DNA of 64,000 nt from Janthinobacterium rivuli (GTDB lineage Bacteria > Pseudomonadota > Gammaproteobacteria > Burkholderiales > Burkholderiaceae_D), in NCBI RefSeq assembly GCF_029690045.1, contig NZ_CP121464.1, positions 434,001 to 498,000 on the forward strand, written 5' to 3'. Both the position numbers and the translations under genes were made by a program. The notes beneath the pieces were generated by a model. It did no database searches, was not told the origin of the DNA, and saw only the letters and a list, made by a program, of their open reading frames with translations. Below are positions 57,968 to 64,000 of the stretch, in pieces (position 1 is the stretch's first letter; the number at the start of each line of letters is the position of its first letter).

Positions 57968-60043
57968 GTGAATCGCTATCTCTTGAGCAGTCTGACCCTG
58001 ACCCTGTTGGCTGCGTTTGCCCATGCCGCCGAACCGGTATCCGCCGCTGCCGCCCCGACCGTGGCCCCAAGCGCCGCACCTGCCGCCGCTGGCGTCGTTT
58101 CCGGCATCGACGTGCAGTACATCGACCCCGCCGTGCGCGTGCAGGACGATTTCTTCACCCATTTGAATGGCAAGTGGCTGGCCACGGCCGAGATTCCTGC
58201 CGATAAGTCGAGCTGGGGTTCGTTCGCCAAGTTGCGCGATGACACGACGCCGCAATTGCGCGGCATCATCGTCGCTACGCAACAGGACAAAAACAAGAAG
58301 GCCGGTTCCGAAGCGCAGAAAATCAGCGACCTGTACGCCAGCTACATGGATGAAGCCAAGCTCGAAGCGCTGGGCACGAAGCCGCTGGCCGGCGAATTGA
58401 ACCGCATCCGCTCGCTGCGTGACAAGAAGGGCGTGCCCGCCCTGATCGCCCACCTGAGCCAGGCGCGCGTGTCGACCCCGTACGCCGTCTACGTGGGCCA
58501 GGATGCGCGTGCCTCCACCAAATACGCCGTGTATGTGAGCCAGAGCGGCCTGGGCATGCCTGACCGCGATTACTACCTGGAAGCCAAGCAGGCTGGCGTG
58601 AAAGAAAAATACCAGGCGCACGTGGAAAAAATGCTGGCCATGGCCGGCGACAAGAATGCCGCCGCCCGCGCCAAGGCTGTCGTTGCGCTGGAAACGGCCC
58701 TGGCCGAAGTGCAATGGACCAAGGTTGAGAACCGCGACCCCGTGAAACGCTACAACAAGACCGACATCAACAAGCTCAACGAGCTCACTCCCGGCTACGA
58801 CCTGAAGTCCAGCCTGGCTGCCTTGGGCATCGCCAACAAGGTCGATTACGTCATCGTCAACCAGCCGAGTTACCTGGCCGGCTACAACAAGGTACTGGCC
58901 GCAAGCGACCTGGACACCGTGAAAGCCTACTTCGAATGGCAGTTGCTGAACAGCTATGCCAGCTATCTGTCGAAAAACTTCGTCGACGAGAACTTTGCCT
59001 TCTATGGCACGGTACTCAGTGGCGTGACGGAAAACCAGCCGCGCTGGAAGCGTGGCGTGGGCGCCGTCGAAGGCGTGCTGGGCGAAGCCGTCGGCAAACT
59101 GTATGTCGCGCAATATTTCCCTGCGGAGCGCAAGGCGCACATGCAGGAACTGGTGAAAAACGTGCTGGCCGCCTACAAGGACAGCATCGACACCCTGGAC
59201 TGGATGAGCCCGGAAACCAAGAAGGAAGCGCAAGCCAAGCTGGCCAAGTTCACGCCGAAGATCGCGTATCCGAACAAATGGCGCGATTACACGAAGCTGC
59301 AAATCGTCCAGGGTGACCTGGTGGGCAACATCATGCGCGCGGCGAATTTCGCTTCGGCGCGCCAGGTGGCCAAGCTGGGCAAGCCGATCGACCGCGAAGA
59401 GTGGGGCATGACGCCGCAAACGGTGAACGCCTATTACAGCTCGACGATGAATGAAATCGTCTTCCCGGCCTCGATTCTGCAGCCGCCGTTCTTCGACGCC
59501 AACGCGGACGACGCCGTCAACTATGGCGCCATCGGCGCCGTCATCGGCCATGAAATCAGCCATGGCTTCGACGACAAGGGCAGCCAGTCCGATGGCGACG
59601 GCAACCTGCGCGACTGGTGGACCCCGGCCGACCGCAAGAATTTCGCCGCCAAGGCCGACGCGCTGACCAAGCAATACGATGGCTACAGTCCATTGCCGGG
59701 CTACAACGTCAACGGCGCGCTGACCCTGGGTGAAAACATCGCCGACAACTCGGGCGTCGCGATCGCCTATAAAGCCTACAAGATTTCGCTGGGCGGCAAG
59801 CCGGCGCCCGTACTCGATGGCTTGACGGGCGACCAGCGCTTCTACATGGGCTTTGGCCAGGTCTGGCGCAGCAAGATGCGCGAAGCGCAGCAGATCGTGC
59901 AAATCAAGACCGATCCGCATTCGCCGGGCCAGTACCGTGCGAACGGCACCATGGTCAACCAGCCTGGTTTCTATGAAGCGTTTGGCGTGAAACCGGGCGA
60001 CAAGATGTATGTTGCCCCGGAAAACCGCGTGATCATCTGGTAA
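57968..60043 (+). CDS. M13 family zinc metallopeptidase (first of a tandem pair)
   Basis: A 691-residue neprilysin-like endopeptidase with a signal peptide (MNRYLLSSLTLTLLAAFAHA). The zinc motif HEISHGFDD is near residues 528-536, the third ligand Glu lies in GENIADNSG near residue 589, and NAYY supplies a substrate-binding residue. It probably degrades peptides in the periplasm. It begins with GTG after AAGGACAATCC. A 12-nt direct repeat (GCTATCCGCCCG) lies just ahead of the start. Confidence 0.93.
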   Translation: MNRYLLSSLTLTLLAAFAHAAEPVSAAAAPTVAPSAAPAAAGVVSGIDVQYIDPAVRVQDDFFTHLNGKWLATAEIPADKSSWGSFAKLRDDTTPQLRGIIVATQQDKNKKAGSEAQKISDLYASYMDEAKLEALGTKPLAGELNRIRSLRDKKGVPALIAHLSQARVSTPYAVYVGQDARASTKYAVYVSQSGLGMPDRDYYLEAKQAGVKEKYQAHVEKMLAMAGDKNAAARAKAVVALETALAEVQWTKVENRDPVKRYNKTDINKLNELTPGYDLKSSLAALGIANKVDYVIVNQPSYLAGYNKVLAASDLDTVKAYFEWQLLNSYASYLSKNFVDENFAFYGTVLSGVTENQPRWKRGVGAVEGVLGEAVGKLYVAQYFPAERKAHMQELVKNVLAAYKDSIDTLDWMSPETKKEAQAKLAKFTPKIAYPNKWRDYTKLQIVQGDLVGNIMRAANFASARQVAKLGKPIDREEWGMTPQTVNAYYSSTMNEIVFPASILQPPFFDANADDAVNYGAIGAVIGHEISHGFDDKGSQSDGDGNLRDWWTPADRKNFAAKADALTKQYDGYSPLPGYNVNGALTLGENIADNSGVAIAYKAYKISLGGKPAPVLDGLTGDQRFYMGFGQVWRSKMREAQQIVQIKTDPHSPGQYRANGTMVNQPGFYEAFGVKPGDKMYVAPENRVIIW

Positions 60044-60078
60044 ACGTCATATCCATGTAAACGTTATCTTGTCACAAC

Positions 60079-60106
60079 AAAAAAGACCACTTGCGTGGTC
60101 TTTTTT
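60079..60106 (+). terminator. Intrinsic terminator between the M13 genes
   Basis: AAAAAAGACCAC and GTGGTCTTTTTT form a stem around a TTGC loop. It ends the first M13 transcript, so the second copy likely has its own promoter. Confidence 0.93.
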
Positions 60107-60224
60107 GCATTCTGGTCAAAGTTTTTTCTGTCGTTTCGGCCGGTATGCTACAGTCAAAAACCGGGCCAGAAGCCTTGGGCCTTCTGACCCTTATATTCCA
60201 CACAATATAATATAGAGGACAATC

Positions 60225-62294
60225 GTGAATCGTTATTTGTTAAGTGCATTGACCCTGAGTTTGCTGGCCGGCGTGTCCGGCATGGCTGGCGCCGCTGATA
60301 GCGCCAAGAAAGCCGCTCCCGCCACGGCCGTCGCCGCCGCGGCGCTGACGTCCGGCATCGCCGTCGAATACGTCGATCCTGCCGTGCGCGCGCAGGACGA
60401 TCTGTTCCAGCACCTGAATGGCAAATGGCTGGCGGAAACCGTGATTCCTGCCGACAAGTCGAGCTGGGGCAGCTTTGCCAAGCTGGCTGATGATACGCAA
60501 ACGCAGCTGCGCGGCATCGTCGAAGGCGCCGCCGCTGACAAAGCCCGCGCGGCCGGTTCGAATGCACAGAAAATCGGTGATTTTTATAACAGCTTCATGG
60601 ATGAAGCCAAGCTGGAAAGCCTGGGGTTGAGCCCATTGAACGCGGAACTGGCGAAGATCGCCGCGCTGCAGGACAAGGCGGAATTGCCAGCCGTGATTGC
60701 CCACTTCAGCAAGCTGGGCGTGACTTCGCCTTACGACTTCGGCATCCACCAGGACGCCAAGGATTCCACCAAATACGTGGCCGACATCGTGCAAAGCGGC
60801 CTGGGTTTGCCTGACCGCGATTACTACCTGGAAGCGGGCAAGGCCGATACGCGCGCCAAATACCTGGCCCACGTGGAAAAAATGCTCAGCCTGGCTGGCG
60901 ACGCGAATGCCGCCGCCAATGCCAAGGCCATCCTGGCGCTGGAAACGGAACTGGCCAAGGCGCAATGGAGCAATGTGCAGAACCGCGATCCCGTCAAGAC
61001 CTACAACAAGGTGGAATTGGCGAAACTGGCCAGCGTGGCGCCAGGCTACGACTGGGCCCGTTACCTGAAGGACACGGGCATTGCCGGCAAGGTCAATTAT
61101 GTGATCGTCAGCCAGCCCAGCTATCTGAAAGGCTTTGCCGAGATCGCCAACAAGACGCCGCTGGACACGTGGAAAGCATACTTCCAGTGGCACTTGCTGC
61201 ACGCTAACGCCGGCTATCTGCCAAAAGCGTATGTCGATGAAAACTTCGCTTTCTATGGCACCACCCTGACGGGTGTGACGGAAATGCGTCCGCGCTGGAA
61301 ACGCGGCGTGGGCGCCGTCGAAGGCGCGCTGGGCGAAGCCGTGGGCCAGCTGTACGTGGAACAATATTTCCCGGCCGAACGCAAGGTGCGCATGGAAGCG
61401 CTGGTGAAAAATCTGATGACGGCCTACCAGCAAAGCATCGACAAGCTCGACTGGATGAGCCCTGTCACCAAGAAACAGGCGCAAATCAAGCTGGCCAAGT
61501 TCACCACCAAGATCGGCTACCCGAACAAATGGCGCGATTACTCGGGCCTGACGGTGGCGCCGGACGATTTGATCGGCAACATCCAGCGTTCGCACTTGCT
61601 GAACTACAACCGTGAATTGAACAAGCTGGGCCAGCCGATCGACCGCGACGAGTGGGGCATGACGCCACAGACCGTGAACGCCTATTACAACCCGGAACTG
61701 AACGAAATCGTCTTCCCGGCCGCTATCCTGCAAGCGCCGTTCTTCGACGCCAACGCGGACGACGCCGTCAACTATGGCGCCATCGGCGGCGTCATCGGTC
61801 ATGAAATCAGCCACGGCTTCGACGACCAGGGCGCCCAGTACGACGGCGACGGCAACCTGCGCGACTGGTGGACCAAGGCCGACCATAAAAACTTCGCCAA
61901 GAAAACCAAGCAGCTGGTGGCGCAGTACAACAGCTTCAGCCCCGTCAAGGACCACTTCGTCAATGGCGAACTGACCCTGGGCGAGAACATCGCCGACAAT
62001 TCCGGCGTGGCGATTGCGTACAAAGCGTATAAATTGTCGCTGAACGGCAAGAAAGCTCCCGTCATCGACGGCTTCACGGGCGAGCAGCGTTTTTATGCTG
62101 GCTTTGCCCAGGTATGGCGCATGAAGATGCGTGAAGCGCAGCAACTGGTCTTGCTGAAAACGGACCCGCACTCGCCAGGCCAGTTCCGCGCCAACGGCAC
62201 CATGCGCAACCAGCCCGGCTTCTATCAAGCCTTCGACGTGAAACCGGGCGACAAGATGTACCTGCCACCGAAAGACCGCGTCATCATGTGGTAA
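60225..62294 (+). CDS. M13 family zinc metallopeptidase (second of a tandem pair)
   Basis: A 689-residue paralogue of the preceding gene, with signal peptide MNRYLLSALTLSLLAGVSG and cleavage near AGA-A. HEISHGFDD and GENIADNSG are both present, so it should be active. It also starts with GTG, after GAGGACAATC. The two proteins are collinear throughout, and at DNA level share a 53-nt identical run near the active site (59485-59537 and 61736-61788). Confidence 0.93.
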   Translation: MNRYLLSALTLSLLAGVSGMAGAADSAKKAAPATAVAAAALTSGIAVEYVDPAVRAQDDLFQHLNGKWLAETVIPADKSSWGSFAKLADDTQTQLRGIVEGAAADKARAAGSNAQKIGDFYNSFMDEAKLESLGLSPLNAELAKIAALQDKAELPAVIAHFSKLGVTSPYDFGIHQDAKDSTKYVADIVQSGLGLPDRDYYLEAGKADTRAKYLAHVEKMLSLAGDANAAANAKAILALETELAKAQWSNVQNRDPVKTYNKVELAKLASVAPGYDWARYLKDTGIAGKVNYVIVSQPSYLKGFAEIANKTPLDTWKAYFQWHLLHANAGYLPKAYVDENFAFYGTTLTGVTEMRPRWKRGVGAVEGALGEAVGQLYVEQYFPAERKVRMEALVKNLMTAYQQSIDKLDWMSPVTKKQAQIKLAKFTTKIGYPNKWRDYSGLTVAPDDLIGNIQRSHLLNYNRELNKLGQPIDRDEWGMTPQTVNAYYNPELNEIVFPAAILQAPFFDANADDAVNYGAIGGVIGHEISHGFDDQGAQYDGDGNLRDWWTKADHKNFAKKTKQLVAQYNSFSPVKDHFVNGELTLGENIADNSGVAIAYKAYKLSLNGKKAPVIDGFTGEQRFYAGFAQVWRMKMREAQQLVLLKTDPHSPGQFRANGTMRNQPGFYQAFDVKPGDKMYLPPKDRVIMW

Positions 62295-62320
62295 CAGCAG
62301 TGCTAACGCGCTAGCACCGG

Positions 62321-62351
62321 GCCGCCCCGCTATCAAGCCGGGCGGCTTTTT
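62321..62351 (+). terminator. Intrinsic terminator of the second M13 gene
   Basis: GCCGCCC and GGGCGGC pair around a 12-nt loop, followed by T5. Confidence 0.85.
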
Positions 62352-62383
62352 CACGCCGTGTGATCTGGCACAAACTGCGGACG

Positions 62384-62408
62384 AAAAAAAACCGCCCATC
62401 CGGGCGGT
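62384..62408 (-). terminator. Intrinsic terminator of the cytochrome c gene
   Basis: On the minus strand, ACCGCCC and GGGCGGT pair around a 4-nt loop and are followed by a run of T. It lies just downstream of the cytochrome gene and faces the M13 terminator. Confidence 0.88.
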
Positions 62409-62432
62409 TCCTGGTTCAGCGCGCTGGCTGAA

Positions 62433-62993
62433 TTATTTGGCAGGCTCGGCTGCAGGAGCAGCGCCATCAGCGGCCGCGGCTGGTGCCGGCACTTCCGGTT
62501 CCTTGAACTTGCCGCCCGACGCGTTGGCGATATAGACGACGGCGCGCGCCACTTCCACATCGTCGAGGTCGGGATTGCCGCCCTTGGCCGGCATCGCGCG
62601 CAAGCCTTCGATGGCGTGTTTCAGGACCGTATCGTAACCCTGGGCCAGGCGGGCCGACCAGCCACCCGCGTCGCCAAACTTCGGTGCACCGGCCACGCCG
62701 GCGCCATGGCAAGCCACGCAGGTCGCCGTGTACACGGCTTCACCGCTTTGCAGCACTTTCGGACCGCTGGCATCCTTGAAGGTAAAGCCGGCGTTGGCCA
62801 CCGGGCTCAAACGCTCGGCAATGGCTTCCGGCGACTGGCTGTCCGTACCGGCGCCCGTCAGTTTTTGCGCCGTGACGAACTGCACCAGCAGGATGATGCC
62901 GATGACGGTGATGAGGAAGAAGCCAGCTACGGCGGCAAGCAATTGTTTAGGCGTTTTGATCGCTGATTGTTGTTCGTTATGTGCGTCGCTCAT
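62433..62993 (-). CDS. Membrane-anchored class I cytochrome c (c5-like)
   Basis: A 186-residue protein with one N-terminal transmembrane anchor (LLAAVAGFFLITVIGIILLV, about residues 17-36) and one haem-binding motif CVACH. A distal methionine ligand is plausible in LRAMPAKGGNPDLDD. The C-terminus is a Pro/Ala-rich tail. It would carry electrons on the periplasmic side of the inner membrane. The start MSDAHNEQQ at 62993 has AAGGACATC ahead and was chosen over a start 32 codons upstream. Confidence 0.9.
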   Translation of the reverse strand: MSDAHNEQQSAIKTPKQLLAAVAGFFLITVIGIILLVQFVTAQKLTGAGTDSQSPEAIAERLSPVANAGFTFKDASGPKVLQSGEAVYTATCVACHGAGVAGAPKFGDAGGWSARLAQGYDTVLKHAIEGLRAMPAKGGNPDLDDVEVARAVVYIANASGGKFKEPEVPAPAAAADGAAPAAEPAK

Positions 62994-63192
62994 GATGTCC
63001 TTAGTCCAGATTTGAAACTGATGGCCGTGTAAGGTAGCATTTTTACATGCTTGGATGTAAACCTTTATGAAACCCACAATTATAGGCACAAAAATTGAGC
63101 AGTGACATGCAATTGCCAGCGATACGACAGTTTCCGTAGACGTAGGTAAAGAAAAACGGTATCCTTCGCATCACTTCAGAAATTCCCCCTAC

Positions 63193-63268
63193 GCGGCTGT
63201 AGCTCAGTGGATAGAGTATTGGCCTCCGAAGCCAAGGGTCGTGGGTTCGATCCCCGCCAGCCGCACCA
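63193..63268 (+). tRNA. tRNA-Arg (anticodon CCG), CCA encoded
   Basis: A complete 76-nt cloverleaf. GCGGCTG pairs with CAGCCGC in the acceptor stem, the D-arm contains AGCTCAGTGGATAGAGT, the anticodon loop CTCCGAA is closed by TTGGC/GCCAA, and the T-arm GTGGGTTCGATCCCCGC is regular. The A discriminator is followed by encoded CCA. Confidence 0.96.
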
Positions 63269-63420
63269 AGATGTCCCTCGTCGTTTCCTCAATTATTCTT
63301 CCCCTCTGTTCGCAGTTGATGGCTTGCCCCGTGCTTGTCCCTGCACACATTGTTATACTATTTTGGTTGCGTTTATTGCGTTTGACTCGTAAGCTTGAAT
63401 GAAAAGCAGGGAGGAATGCC

Positions 63421-63885
63421 ATGTCGAATGTAATCGATCGTCTGGAAAATAAAGAAGATCTGGAACTGGCGAAAGCGGCGCAACGCTGTCTGGTCAGTGC
63501 GCTGGATCATTCGCGTGCCGTGCAGATTGCCGTTCTGGAGGAGGGAGCGCAAGACTTGGGCGATGCCCCCTTGCTGCGCTTGCCGCCGAATGTGTTGCGC
63601 CTGTTTGCCGATGTCCTGGGTACCCTGGCGCAAGGTAAGGCCGTGACGGTCATGCCGAAGGAACATGATGTGACAACGCAGGAAGCGGCGATGTATTTGA
63701 ATATGTCGCGGCCTTATCTGGTGCGCCTGCTGGAGGCTGGGAAGATTCCCCATCATAAGGTGGGTACGCACCGACGGTTGCGCTTTGAGGATGTGGTGCA
63801 ATACAAGGATGAGCGCAAACGGCGTTCGCAACAGGCCTTGCAGGCCTTGGCAGATCAGGCGCAGGAGCTTGAACTGGGGTACTGA
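63421..63885 (+). CDS. Excisionase-type HTH antitoxin (partner of a PIN toxin)
   Basis: A 154-residue protein. Its C-terminal half contains a MerR/excisionase-type HTH: DVTTQEAAMYLNMSRPYLVRLLEAGKIPHHKVGTHRRLRFEDVVQYK. The N-terminal half is helical (ALDHSRAVQIAVLEEGAQDLG). The stop overlaps the PIN-toxin start as TGATG. This pairing is known from type II toxin-antitoxin modules. It lies 152 nt downstream of tRNA-Arg. Confidence 0.8.
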   Translation: MSNVIDRLENKEDLELAKAAQRCLVSALDHSRAVQIAVLEEGAQDLGDAPLLRLPPNVLRLFADVLGTLAQGKAVTVMPKEHDVTTQEAAMYLNMSRPYLVRLLEAGKIPHHKVGTHRRLRFEDVVQYKDERKRRSQQALQALADQAQELELGY

Positions 63886-64000
63886 TGGCCGGATACCACC
63901 GTTACACTGCCGTCCTCGATGCCTGTGTGTTGTACCCGGCATCCTTGCGCGATTTATTGCTGAGTTTGGCGGCGGACGGTATCTTCAGCGCACGCTGGAC
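63885..64000 (+). CDS. PIN-domain toxin (N-terminal part, cut by the right edge)
   Basis: The 38 visible residues begin MAGYHRYTAVLDACVLYPASL, with the first acidic metal ligand of PIN nucleases in VLDACVLYP, then LRDLLLSLAADGIFSARW. PIN toxins of this form cleave RNA. Only the beginning is present, so the downstream acidic residues cannot be checked. It overlaps its antitoxin. Confidence 0.8.
   Translation, partial: MAGYHRYTAVLDACVLYPASLRDLLLSLAADGIFSARW

Noticed and set aside
57926..62399. Very long minus-strand frames opposite both M13 genes
   Set aside because: They mirror the M13 coding frames, lack domains and ribosome-binding sites, and would overlap proven terminators and the tandem genes almost completely.

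Overview
The window is about 64 kb of high-GC, densely coded chromosomal DNA. Its gene content points to a betaproteobacterium of the Burkholderiales, most likely Oxalobacteraceae (Janthinobacterium-like). The signs are a phasin-phaA-phaB cluster, a hemA-prfA-prmC block, minCDE, a liv-type ABC transporter linked to acyl-CoA ligases, tandem M13 peptidases, and dispersed palindromes typical of that group. The genus is inferred from gene style only.

Layout. 1-7.8 kb (minus strand) is a branched-chain-amino-acid-type ABC transporter operon: two acyl-CoA ligase-type enzymes, a YjbR protein, two ATPases, two permeases and a binding protein. It is divergent from a Crp/Fnr regulator at 7.9 kb. 8.6-15 kb (plus) carries a DUF4132-like protein, aminopeptidase P, a small unknown protein, MgtC/SapB, DUF924 and DUF2520 proteins. 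15-22.6 kb holds a small unknown protein, a molybdopterin-fold protein, an outer-membrane beta-barrel, EttA, RarD, Kup and an FKBP lipoprotein. 22.7-28.6 kb has a PP-loop ATPase with ElaA, a divergent LysR/DJ-1 pair, Ohr, and a LytS/LytTR two-component system. 28.6-35.4 kb (minus) has a histone-deacetylase-like amidohydrolase, gshA, prmC, dsbB, prfA and hemA. 35.5-38.7 kb has an orphan response regulator, an unknown protein and minCDE.

38.9-41.9 kb is the metE/metR divergent pair. metE is the strangest gene here: it is one open frame but lacks two internal blocks, including the catalytic zinc-ligand motif. 42-44.9 kb is the polyhydroxyalkanoate precursor cluster (phasin, phaA, phaB). 44.9-57.2 kb holds an unknown exported protein, LysE/Lrp, proline iminopeptidase, a DUF2721 protein, an SRPBCC protein, FadH, a YbaL-type antiporter, a KAS III enzyme and CtpA. 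57.4-57.5 kb contains a structured segment ending in a strong terminator with no protein gene ahead of it. 58-62.3 kb has two M13 metallopeptidases in tandem, followed by a membrane-anchored cytochrome c. The right edge has tRNA-Arg(CCG) followed by an antitoxin/PIN-toxin pair cut by the window end, a possible start of an accessory region.

Two families of small palindromes recur. GGGGTCAGACCC-type elements occur four times, each within about 15 nt of a stop codon. TAATCCGAC-type hairpins lie in two gaps of the liv operon. No CRISPR array, rRNA, prophage or insertion sequence was seen.
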